Shown one piece after another: positions 19,086-26,972 of a stretch of DNA of 64,000 nt (positions within the stretch are counted from its first letter, which is position 1; each line of letters opens with the position of its first letter). This DNA is from an uncultured Ruminococcus sp. (GTDB taxonomy: Bacteria > Bacillota > Clostridia > Oscillospirales > Ruminococcaceae): positions 124,001 through 188,000 of the forward strand of contig CAJTYV010000002.1 of the NCBI GenBank assembly GCA_910584195.1, given 5' to 3'. Position numbers and translations under genes: made by a program. The notes under the pieces are model-generated. The model did no database searches, had not been told where the DNA came from, and saw only the letters and a list, made by a program, of their open reading frames with translations.

Positions 19086-20105
19086 ATGTCAAAAATAAAA
19101 ATTATTTCTCCGCCGCTGCCCAATATACCCTGGCAGGATAAACCCGATGGCTGTACCACTCCTATGTGGAGACACACGAATAACCCTATTATACAGCGTA
19201 ATCCTCTTCCGGACGTATCACGTATTTTTAACAGCGCAGTTATTCCGTACGACAACGGATTCGTTGGAGTCTTCCGGGGAGAACAGCGCAACGGAGTTCC
19301 TCATGTTTACTTCGGTACAAGCAGCGATGCTCTTAAGTGGAATTTTCAGAAAGAAAAAATCACGTTCACTGATGAGACCGGCAGTCCATTTCAACCTATT
19401 TACGCATATGACCCTAGATTGATTCAAATAGATGATACATATTATATAATCTGGTGTCAGGATATGTACGGCGCAGCTGTCGGTATGGCGAAAACCACCG
19501 ATTTCAAAACGTTTACTCGTCTTGAGAATCCATTTTTGCCCTACAATCGAAACGCTGTACTTTTTCCGAGAAAAATTAACGGAAACTTTGTAATGCTGTC
19601 GCGTCCATGCGACAACGGTCATACAGCTTTCGGCGATATTTTTATCAGCGAAAGTCCGGATATGATCTATTGGGGCAAACACAGACACGTTATGGGCAAA
19701 TCGAACAACTGGTGGGAGCGGCTGAAAATCGGTGGCGGCGCCGCTCCGATAGAGACAGACAAAGGCTGGCTTTTATTTTATCACGGAGCAGTACAAACAT
19801 GCAGCGGATACGTTTACAGCGCAGGCGCAGCTATTCTTGATATTAATGAACCTTCAAAAGTCCTGCATCGCTGTTCACGTTATATCCTCACACCCGAAGA
19901 ATGGTATGAGGAACAAGGCTTCGTGCCTAACGTTTGTTTCCCATGCGCGTCTCTGCACGACTCTCAAACAGGCAGAATAGCTCTTTATTACGGCTGTGCA
20001 GACAGTTATGTAGGAATAGCCTATACGACCGCTGACGAAATTTACGACTATATTTTAAAATATGACAATCTCTCGGAAGACGACAGCTCCCTCGGTAAAA
20101 GATAG
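19086..20105 (+). CDS. GH130 beta-1,4-mannooligosaccharide phosphorylase
   Basis: 339 residues. The family phosphorolyses beta-1,4-mannosides to mannose-1-phosphate inside the cell. The sequence resembles GH130 subfamily 2, with a five-bladed propeller: IFNSAVIPYDNGFVGVFRGE, YDPRLIQIDDTYYIIW, an Asn-Ala/Arg-rich central part and LLFYHGA. The acid Asp in YDPR and the phosphate-binding Arg/His residues appear present. The start is ATG at 19086, with AGGAG ten bases upstream; a GTG at 19077 overlaps that site. No signal peptide. Substrate within GH130 (mannooligosaccharide or mannosylglucose) is inferred. Confidence 0.88.
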   Translation: MSKIKIISPPLPNIPWQDKPDGCTTPMWRHTNNPIIQRNPLPDVSRIFNSAVIPYDNGFVGVFRGEQRNGVPHVYFGTSSDALKWNFQKEKITFTDETGSPFQPIYAYDPRLIQIDDTYYIIWCQDMYGAAVGMAKTTDFKTFTRLENPFLPYNRNAVLFPRKINGNFVMLSRPCDNGHTAFGDIFISESPDMIYWGKHRHVMGKSNNWWERLKIGGGAAPIETDKGWLLFYHGAVQTCSGYVYSAGAAILDINEPSKVLHRCSRYILTPEEWYEEQGFVPNVCFPCASLHDSQTGRIALYYGCADSYVGIAYTTADEIYDYILKYDNLSEDDSSLGKR

Positions 20106-20113
20106 AAAATTAC

Positions 20114-20142
20114 ACGTCCTGACGATTAAACGGTCAGGACGT
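20114..20142 (+). terminator. Intrinsic terminator after the GH130 gene
   Basis: ACGTCCTGAC (20114-20123) pairs perfectly with GTCAGGACGT (20133-20142) around a 9-base loop, followed by TTTGTTGTTTTG. Confidence 0.88.
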
Positions 20143-20228
20143 TTTGTTGTTTTGTACAAATAATTCTGTTGATAATTGTGTACTATTAACTTGATTTGCT
20201 GTTTTTTTAGATTTTTTGCAAAAAACTC

Positions 20229-20257
20229 TTGCAGTTTTTTGTGAAATGTGATAAAAT
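20229..20257 (+). promoter_or_regulatory. Promoter for the Ddl-like gene
   Basis: TTGCAG (20229-20234), a 17-base spacer, TAAAAT (20252-20257). A longer reading of the downstream gene would begin inside this promoter, which supports the later ATG start at 20325. Confidence 0.65.
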
Positions 20258-20324
20258 AGTTTTAATAATTATTATCAAATGCTATGCATTGATAATCGTA
20301 CTTTACAAAAACAAGGAGTTTAAT

Positions 20325-21398
20325 ATGGCTAAGATTAAAGCTGCTGTTATTTTCGGCGGCGTATCGCAGGAGCATGATCTGTCGCTTGCCTCCGCTGCCG
20401 AAGTCATACGCAGTATCCCTGCCGACGAATACGAAGTAATGGCTGTGGGAATTACCCGTAAAGGCCGTTGGCTTTATTTTCCCGGCGCTCCCGATGAAAT
20501 AGCGGACGGAAGCTGGGAAACGAATCCAGACTGCACATCCGCCATTCTCTCCCCGGATCCGCTCCATCGCGGAATCATCATTATGGAAAACGGCGATGTT
20601 TCTATAAGACGCATAGATGTGGCGTTTCCTGTTTTGCATGGAAAAAAAGGAGCTGACGGCACTATTCAGGGACTTTTGGATATGGCCGGAATACCCTATG
20701 TAGGCTGCGGACTGCTCTCCTCTGCATCATGTATGGATAAATCCCATACACACATGGTACTTGATGATTACGGAATAAAAACCGCTCCATGGAAACTTAT
20801 AACTCAGCGCGACCTGAGTAATATTGAAGGTAAATGCCGTGAAATTGTCAGAGTCATAGATTTTCCGATAGCTGTCAAACCTGCAAACAGCGGATGCAGC
20901 GCCGGCACAGGTACGGCTCATGATTTGAAAGAACTGATTACCGCCGTGAAAATAGCATTTTCTAACGATAACAAGGTTGTCGTTGAAAAATATGTCAGCG
21001 GCCGCAAGCTTGAAGTCGCTGTTTTCGGTTACGATTCGCCATTCGCGTCAAATGTCGGCGAAATTCTTTCTACAGACCGCGTTTACGACCCAACGGAGGT
21101 CAGAAAAACTTCGGGAAACGATTTAGCTATTCCGGCGGATATTCCCAAAGATGTTTCTGAATTTGTCCGTGAAACAGCAGTCAAAGCATTCAAAGCTCTG
21201 GGATGTAAAGGAATCGCCCGTGTTGACTTCTTCCTCACCGCCGAAGGTACGCTTCTGCTGAATAAAATAGGTACTGCTCCGGGACTGCGGCTCAACAGCG
21301 TCTATCCCAGACTTATGGCAGATATGGGCATGGATATGGAAGAACTGACGAGCAGGCTTCTTGAAATGGCAATCGAAAATGCCGATAAAACTTATTAA
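20325..21398 (+). CDS. D-Ala-D-Ala ligase homologue with altered active site
   Basis: 357 residues from the ATG at 20325 with AAGGAG upstream. Overall order and length are those of Ddl (ATP-grasp): GGVSQEH, HGKKGADGTIQG, MDKSHTH, VKPANSGCSAG, EKYVSGRKLEV, RVDFF and a C-terminal LNKIGTAPG. Many residues that are near-invariant in Ddl are changed: the GED of the HGxxGEDG motif is GAD (Ala110); the second Lys of MDKxxxK is His143; GSS is GCS (190-192); the GRE motif is GRK (Lys229); and the Mg ligands of the NExN motif are Lys314 and Gly316. Asp301 is kept. It may be an inactive or re-purposed paralogue rather than the ligase for cell-wall D-Ala-D-Ala. DUF1934 and argS follow. Confidence 0.75.
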   Translation: MAKIKAAVIFGGVSQEHDLSLASAAEVIRSIPADEYEVMAVGITRKGRWLYFPGAPDEIADGSWETNPDCTSAILSPDPLHRGIIIMENGDVSIRRIDVAFPVLHGKKGADGTIQGLLDMAGIPYVGCGLLSSASCMDKSHTHMVLDDYGIKTAPWKLITQRDLSNIEGKCREIVRVIDFPIAVKPANSGCSAGTGTAHDLKELITAVKIAFSNDNKVVVEKYVSGRKLEVAVFGYDSPFASNVGEILSTDRVYDPTEVRKTSGNDLAIPADIPKDVSEFVRETAVKAFKALGCKGIARVDFFLTAEGTLLLNKIGTAPGLRLNSVYPRLMADMGMDMEELTSRLLEMAIENADKTY

Positions 21399-21501
21399 AA
21401 TTGCTCTGACGCGGAATTTGCGAATCCATGCATTGGTTCACTGCGATAGCGCGTTAAACAGTTTAAAAGTAAAATCATTATCGAAATAAAAAGGTGATAT
21501 A

Positions 21502-21912
21502 TTGAAAAATAATATAATGATCTCTTTGACAAGCATTCAATGGCAGGACGGTGAACGAAGTCAGACTGAGCTTGTCACTAAAGCAAAACGTTCAAAGTCA
21601 GGCAAGTTTGACATTATTTCCTATGAGGACACCGAAGCAACGGGCTATAAAGGCTCTGTTACCACTATTAAGGCGGACGATAATTCGGCATATATAACGC
21701 GTGAAGGTACAGCCAATTCCGTACTGTCGCTTGAAGTCGGAAAAAAACACTTCTGCCAATATGAAACTCCGTTCGGATGTCTTCAGCTCGGCGTGTATGC
21801 TCACAGCATTGACAATACGATCACAAAGGACGGCAGGCTCTATCTCAAGTATTCCCTTGATCTGAACGCCGCTCCCCTTTCTGATAATGAAATAATTATG
21901 ACTATTAATTGA
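21502..21912 (+). CDS. DUF1934 beta-barrel protein (YwiB-like)
   Basis: 136 residues from a TTG at 21502 with AAGGTGATAT upstream. The sequence has the DUF1934 pattern (YwiB of Bacillus): an ITREG strand, KKHFCQYETPFGCLQLGVYA, then LKYSLDLNAAPLSDNEIIMTI at the C-terminus, a lipocalin-like small barrel. The molecular function is unknown. It is followed 28 bases later by argS, as in Bacillus where ywiB precedes argS, which supports the assignment. Confidence 0.85.
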   Translation: MKNNIMISLTSIQWQDGERSQTELVTKAKRSKSGKFDIISYEDTEATGYKGSVTTIKADDNSAYITREGTANSVLSLEVGKKHFCQYETPFGCLQLGVYAHSIDNTITKDGRLYLKYSLDLNAAPLSDNEIIMTIN

Positions 21913-21940
21913 CAATTAACTTATTGAAAGGATAATACAA

Positions 21941-23707
21941 ATGTCAGACCTTATCAAATCGGCTTCCGAACAGCTTCGTGAGCTGATAACCGAAGCCTTG
22001 GGAAAAATGGTAGCCGATGGTACGGCACCTGCCGAACCTCTTCCCGATTTTACAGTTGAAATTCCCGCCGACAAATCTCATGGCGATTTTGCTGCAAATA
22101 CAGCCATGGTATGTGCAAGAGCATTTAAAATGCCTCCGAGAAAAATAGCGGAGCTTATCCGCGAAAAAATTGATTTGAACGGTTCTGTTTTTGACCGCAC
22201 AGAAATTGCCGGTCCCGGTTTCATGAATTTTTTCCTTAATAAAAAATGGTTCGCGGATGTAACTCAAAATATTCTCTCAGAAAAAGAAAACTACGGCAGA
22301 AGCAACTTCGGCAAAGGCAGAAGAGTTTTGCTGGAATTCGTTTCAGCCAACCCTACAGGTCCTATGCATATCGGCAATGCGCGCGGCGGAGCTATCGGAG
22401 ATTGTCTTGCGAGCGTGATGGACTATGCCGGATACAATGTCGAACGTGAATTTTATGTCAATGATGCAGGCAATCAAATAGAAAAATTCGGAAAGTCTCT
22501 CGATCTCAGATTTATGCAGCTGTGTTCAGAAAAAGGACGTTCAGCAGCTGAAAAATACAACGATAATGAAACACTTTTAAAATATATCTACGAACTCAGC
22601 GGAGAGGGCATGGATTTTGAAATGCCGGAGGATGTGTATCTTGGCATGGATATTATCGAGCATGCAAAGAATTTCCTTGACATTAACGGCGATAATCTTG
22701 CTTCCGCACCGGAAGCAGAACGCCGAAAAGCTCTCGTTGACTACGCTCTCCCGATAAATATAGCCGGTTTGGAACGCGACCTAAAAAAATATCGTATAAT
22801 TTATGATAACTGGTTCAAAGAAAGCTCCGTTCATGAGAAAAACGAAACAAAGGCTGTTGTGGACAAGCTTCTGGAAAACGGAAGCGCATACAAACTTGAC
22901 GGTGCGGTATGGTTCAAAGCGACCGAATACGGCTTGGATAAGGATTTCGTTCTTCAGCGTTCAAACGGTCTGTACACATATATAGTTCCGGATATTGCCT
23001 ATCACTATGATAAACTTGTTACAAGAAATTTTGACAAAGCAATAAATATTCTCGGAGCAGATCATCACGGTTATGTACCTCGTCTTAAAGCGGCGCTTAC
23101 AGCTCTTGGAGTCGACGCTTCCAAGCTTGATGCCGTGCTTATGCAAATGGTGCGTCTTGTTCGCAAGGGCGAAACGGTCAAGCTTTCAAAAAGAAGCGGC
23201 AAAGCAATAACGCTTGTTACGCTCCTTGAAGAAATACCGATAGATGCGGCAAGATTTTACTTCAATCTCCGTGAAGCAAATTCACAGTTTGAATTCGACC
23301 TCGATCTTGCAGTAGAAAAATCCTCTCAAAATCCTGTGTTCTACGTACAGTACGCACATGCGCGAATTTGCAGTCTTATGGCGAATCTTGATTCGGGTAA
23401 TATAGAAATTCCCGAAACCGCCGATTTCTCACTGCTCAACGATCCAAAGGAGATCGAACTTATTCGTCACCTCGCGTCTCTGCCCGGAGAAATAGAACTT
23501 GCGGCAAAGCAGTACGATCCATCGAAACTTACTAAATATGCAATTGATACGGCAACTCTCTTCCATCGCTTTTACGATGGATGCAGCGTGAAAAATGCTG
23601 AAACCCCCGAACTTATGAATGCGCGTATTCTTCTCGCCTGTGCTGTGCGTCAGGTAATCAGAAATGTGCTGTCTGTTCTTAAAATCGATTGCCCCGAAAA
23701 AATGTAA
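21941..23707 (+). CDS. argS: Arginyl-tRNA synthetase
   Basis: 588 residues. Charges tRNA-Arg in the cytoplasm. The class I signatures are HIGN in NPTGPMHIGNARGG near residue 135 and KLSKRSGKAITL (the KMSKS loop). The N-terminal tRNA-recognition domain and the C-terminal anticodon-binding domain ending in the ALAL/DALRI-like LLACAVRQVIRNVLSVLKID are both present. AAAGG precedes the ATG. Clear assignment. Confidence 0.97.
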   Translation: MSDLIKSASEQLRELITEALGKMVADGTAPAEPLPDFTVEIPADKSHGDFAANTAMVCARAFKMPPRKIAELIREKIDLNGSVFDRTEIAGPGFMNFFLNKKWFADVTQNILSEKENYGRSNFGKGRRVLLEFVSANPTGPMHIGNARGGAIGDCLASVMDYAGYNVEREFYVNDAGNQIEKFGKSLDLRFMQLCSEKGRSAAEKYNDNETLLKYIYELSGEGMDFEMPEDVYLGMDIIEHAKNFLDINGDNLASAPEAERRKALVDYALPINIAGLERDLKKYRIIYDNWFKESSVHEKNETKAVVDKLLENGSAYKLDGAVWFKATEYGLDKDFVLQRSNGLYTYIVPDIAYHYDKLVTRNFDKAINILGADHHGYVPRLKAALTALGVDASKLDAVLMQMVRLVRKGETVKLSKRSGKAITLVTLLEEIPIDAARFYFNLREANSQFEFDLDLAVEKSSQNPVFYVQYAHARICSLMANLDSGNIEIPETADFSLLNDPKEIELIRHLASLPGEIELAAKQYDPSKLTKYAIDTATLFHRFYDGCSVKNAETPELMNARILLACAVRQVIRNVLSVLKIDCPEKM

Positions 23708-23714
23708 TTTTTTT

Positions 23715-23857
23715 GTAACCTATATGTTACCAAATCAAATGTTATTTGTTAATTTCTTACAAATTTCAAAAAATATACTTGTGCAGAATTTAAGCTTTTA
23801 AGAGAATTTTAACTACTCTTTCACAAGACTGTCACAATTACATGTTACAATTTGTAA
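23715..23857. promoter_or_regulatory. GTAAC-type palindromes upstream of the CdaR-like gene
   Basis: Two palindromic sites lie in the argS-regulator gap: GTAAC-6-GTTAC at 23715-23730 (within TTGTAAC/GTTACCAA) and TTACAA-T-TTGTAA at 23845-23857, perfect around one central base. They share the TTGTAA/TTACAA core, so they may be operator sites, perhaps for the regulator encoded next. Inference only. Confidence 0.45.
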
Positions 23858-23914
23858 TAAATCGGAAATTCTCTTATAAGCGTGATAAATTTATTTCAGA
23901 AGGGATTTTTTTCT

Positions 23915-25000
23915 ATGTCCAACAGATTATTTCAGGGTTTAGTTCACCAGATGAGAGATACAATAGATACTACTATGGGAGTTGTTGACGAAACAGCTAC
24001 TATTATTGCATGCAGCGACCTTGCTAAGGTAGGAACTACAAATGAGTTTGTCTCTCTCGATCTCAGTGATTCCCACGATATTTTTATCCGCGACGGATAT
24101 ACTTACAAGCCATTCGGTTCTCGTGTAAAACCCGATTATGCCGTTTTTGTCGAGGGAGTTGACGACGCAGCTGCCAAATACGCAAGCATACTCGCTATTA
24201 CTCTCTCAAATATTAAGCAGTATTACGATGAAAAGTACGATCGCAACAATTTTATCAAAAATGTTATTCTTGACAACGTTCTTCCCGGAGACATTGTTAT
24301 CAAGGCTCGCGAGCTTCACTTCAATGCCGAAATAAGCCGTGCCGTATTCCTTATAAGAATCGTGTCCGCTAACGATATTTCAGCATACGATGTTATACAG
24401 AACCTCTTCCCGGATAAAAACAAGGATTTTGTTTTTAATATTACAGAATCCGATATAGTTCTTGTCAAGGAGCTTAAATCCACAGTCGATTCAAGGGATC
24501 TTGAGAAGCTTGCTCGTTCTATCTCCGATACTCTTTCCTCCGAATTCTATACAAGAGTTAATGTTGGTATCGGTACTTCAGTTGTGGGGGTAAAGGATCT
24601 TGCGCGTTCATTCAAGGAAGCGCAGATGGCTCTTGAAGTCGGCAAGGTATTCGATACCGATAAAGTCATAGTAAGTTATGATAACCTTGGCATCGCCCGT
24701 CTTATCTACCATCTTCCTACGACTCTCTGCGAAACTTTTCTCCATGAGGTGTTTAAAGTCGGAAGCATTGATTCTCTTGACCATGAAACGCTTTTCACTA
24801 TCCAAAAATTCTTCGAAAATAATCTGAATGTTTCTGAAACTTCCAGAAAGCTTTTCGTTCACAGAAATACTCTTGTATACCGACTTGAAAAAATTAAAAA
24901 GCTGACAGGTCTTGATCTCCGTGAGTTCGATCATGCTATAATCTTCAAGATTGCTCTTATGGTTAAAAAATATCTGTCGGCAAATCCAGTTAAGTTCTGA
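23915..25000 (+). CDS. PucR/CdaR-family helix-turn-helix regulator
   Basis: 361 residues from the ATG at 23915 (GAAGGGA upstream; an earlier in-frame start at 23882 lacks it). The N-terminal part resembles the sugar-diacid-recognition type sensor (about 1-130), and the middle a GGDEF-like CdaR linker (about 130-280). The C-terminal PucR-type HTH (about 305-360) contains NVSETSRKLFVHRNTLVYRL. Such proteins bind DNA as transcription factors, often in response to a sugar acid or amino acid. It sits directly upstream of ftsE, separated by about 90 bases. The target genes are not known; the palindromes upstream could be its own sites. Confidence 0.82.
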   Translation: MSNRLFQGLVHQMRDTIDTTMGVVDETATIIACSDLAKVGTTNEFVSLDLSDSHDIFIRDGYTYKPFGSRVKPDYAVFVEGVDDAAAKYASILAITLSNIKQYYDEKYDRNNFIKNVILDNVLPGDIVIKARELHFNAEISRAVFLIRIVSANDISAYDVIQNLFPDKNKDFVFNITESDIVLVKELKSTVDSRDLEKLARSISDTLSSEFYTRVNVGIGTSVVGVKDLARSFKEAQMALEVGKVFDTDKVIVSYDNLGIARLIYHLPTTLCETFLHEVFKVGSIDSLDHETLFTIQKFFENNLNVSETSRKLFVHRNTLVYRLEKIKKLTGLDLREFDHAIIFKIALMVKKYLSANPVKF

Positions 25001-25093
25001 TCCGGTCAGGCAGGATGCAATTGACGCTGATTCAAGCGCAGTCCTAAACTTTCGGATCATCCCCTCCTCTTCTTTTAGAAAGGATGTGTAATT

Positions 25094-25939
25094 TTGGTTG
25101 AGCTTCAGAACGTATCCGTAACTTACGCCGGCGGCGTTGACGCTTTAAACAACGTCAGCCTTAAAATAAACGATGGCGACTTCGCTTTTGTCGTAGGATC
25201 ATCGGGTGCGGGAAAAAGTACCATGATAAAATTGCTGCTGAAAGAAATAGACGCTACAAGCGGTGTCGTAACTGTAAACGGCTACAATCTCAGCAAGCTG
25301 AAAAAGCGTAAGATTCCCGAATTTCGCCGTACTCTCGGATTTGTTTTTCAGGACTTCCGCTTAATTCCGTCCATGACAGTTTACGAAAATATTGCTTTCG
25401 TTCTCAGAGTTTTGGACGCTCCTTTAAAATACATCAGAAAAAGAGTTCCGTATGTTATAAGCCTTGTGGGACTTCACGCAAAAACCAATTCATACCCCGA
25501 TGAACTTTCCGGAGGCGAAAAGCAGCGTGTCGCTATAGCAAGAGCTTTGGTAAACGACCCTCAGCTTATTATCGCAGACGAGCCTACCGGAAATATTGAC
25601 CCTGAGCTTTCGTACGAAATAGTCGAGCTTCTGAAAGGCATAAACGATCAGGGAACAACGATTCTCATGGTTACGCATGAACATGATTTGGTACGTCACT
25701 TCGGCGGAAGAATTATCAATATAACAGACGGCGAAATCGTTTACGATGAGGTCGTTACGGGAACCAACGCAGAGCTTCTGCCGGAGGTGGAACTTGCGCA
25801 AGCTATGGAAAACGCCGCTGTTCAGCATTCCGCCGAGTACTCGATGCCCGACAGCGATTCAAACTACAGCGCACCTTATGTTGACGATGTTATTGCAGCC
25901 ATTGCAAACACCTCTAATGAGAACGGAGGTGCAAAATGA
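25094..25939 (+). CDS. ftsE: Cell division ATPase FtsE
   Basis: 281 residues from a TTG at 25094 with AAGGATG upstream. FtsE is the ATPase of the FtsEX complex that switches on peptidoglycan hydrolases at the septum. It shows Walker A GSSGAGKST, signature LSGGEKQR, Walker B LIIADEPTGNID and the H-loop MVTHEH. FtsE is usually about 228 residues; here about 50 extra acidic, Ser/Asn-rich residues follow the conserved core. It overlaps ftsX by four bases (ATGA). Confidence 0.95.
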   Translation: MVELQNVSVTYAGGVDALNNVSLKINDGDFAFVVGSSGAGKSTMIKLLLKEIDATSGVVTVNGYNLSKLKKRKIPEFRRTLGFVFQDFRLIPSMTVYENIAFVLRVLDAPLKYIRKRVPYVISLVGLHAKTNSYPDELSGGEKQRVAIARALVNDPQLIIADEPTGNIDPELSYEIVELLKGINDQGTTILMVTHEHDLVRHFGGRIINITDGEIVYDEVVTGTNAELLPEVELAQAMENAAVQHSAEYSMPDSDSNYSAPYVDDVIAAIANTSNENGGAK

Positions 25940-26841
25940 AAATAAGCGGTATAAAATATCTCGCTAATCAGGGCGTAGAAAACATATGGAAAAACAAAAT
26001 GATGGCTTTTGCCACATTTTGCGTACTGTTGATTTCTTTGCTGCTCGTAGGTTGTTCCGCCCTGTTTTACATTAATATGAATTCAATGATCCTCGGATTG
26101 GGAGATCAGAACGAAATAGCCGTGTATGTCGATACCGAGACTACACAGGAGCGAGTTAATGAAATCGGAGAACAGCTGCGAAATCTTGACAACGTAAGCA
26201 GCGTTAACTACATTTCTAAAGAAGAAGCATACAATCGTATGCAGAATCAGATCTCCCAGGGAAAAGAGATTTTCAATTACATAGACGATTATCAGTTCAT
26301 GCCCGATGGATTCAGCGTCACAGTTGCTGATAACGAACAAATTCGCGCGACTGTCGATGCAATTAAACGGATAGATAATATTAAAAAAGCCGATTCTTCA
26401 CCTCAGGTTGCAGAATTTCTTCGTGAGCTGAGGAGAGTCGTAACCCTTATTGCAGGTGCAGTCATAATAGCCCTTGCAGCAGTTTCGATGATAATGATCT
26501 CCAATACGACTAAGGCAAGCGTTTTTGCAAGGCGTGAGGAAATTCAAATTATGAAATATGTAGGAGCAACAAATGCCTTTATCAGAACTCCGTTTTTCGT
26601 AGAAGGACTTGTTACAGGCTTTTTTTCAGGCGCAGGAGCATTTTTTATTACGTGGGCAGTTTACCGTTCCGTATATAATATTCTTATGGATCAGGGAATG
26701 CTAATGAACGCTTTCGGCGCCGGAAGTATAATTCCCTTTGCAGATATAAGAGTTATTTGCGGACTTGTTTATCTCCTTGCCGGCGCTTTAACCGGAGCTT
26801 TCGGAAGTACCGTCAGCACACGCCGGCACCTTGATGTGTAA
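25936..26841 (+). CDS. ftsX: Cell division protein FtsX
   Basis: 301 residues. The membrane partner of FtsE. An N-terminal membrane segment (about 22-45) is followed by an extracytoplasmic domain (about 55-160) containing LDNVSSVNYISKEEA, typical of FtsX, then three C-terminal segments forming the FtsX domain (FARREEIQIMKYVGAT). Start overlaps the end of ftsE as ATGA. The M23 hydrolase gene follows, the standard partner of FtsEX. Confidence 0.95.
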   Translation: MKISGIKYLANQGVENIWKNKMMAFATFCVLLISLLLVGCSALFYINMNSMILGLGDQNEIAVYVDTETTQERVNEIGEQLRNLDNVSSVNYISKEEAYNRMQNQISQGKEIFNYIDDYQFMPDGFSVTVADNEQIRATVDAIKRIDNIKKADSSPQVAEFLRELRRVVTLIAGAVIIALAAVSMIMISNTTKASVFARREEIQIMKYVGATNAFIRTPFFVEGLVTGFFSGAGAFFITWAVYRSVYNILMDQGMLMNAFGAGSIIPFADIRVICGLVYLLAGALTGAFGSTVSTRRHLDV

Positions 26842-26918
26842 TCCGACTCATCCATACCAAATTTAAAAGTCCTTTTCCCTTTGAGTTCTTCCTGAAACAA
26901 AATCTCAAATACAAGGGA

Positions 26919-26938
26919 AGTTATACTCAAGTATAACT
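26919..26938. repeat. 20-bp palindrome between ftsX and the M23 gene
   Basis: AGTTATACT (26919-26927) and AGTATAACT (26930-26938) are perfect 9-base arms with a 2-base centre. This is more like a dimeric protein-binding site than a hairpin loop. An imperfect longer stem (TTCCCTTtGAG / CTCaAATacAAGGGAA) surrounds it on the left. It could control the hydrolase separately from ftsEX. Confidence 0.5.
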
Positions 26939-26972
26939 ATGACTTTTCTCTTTTGAAAGGAGCATCGATCCG

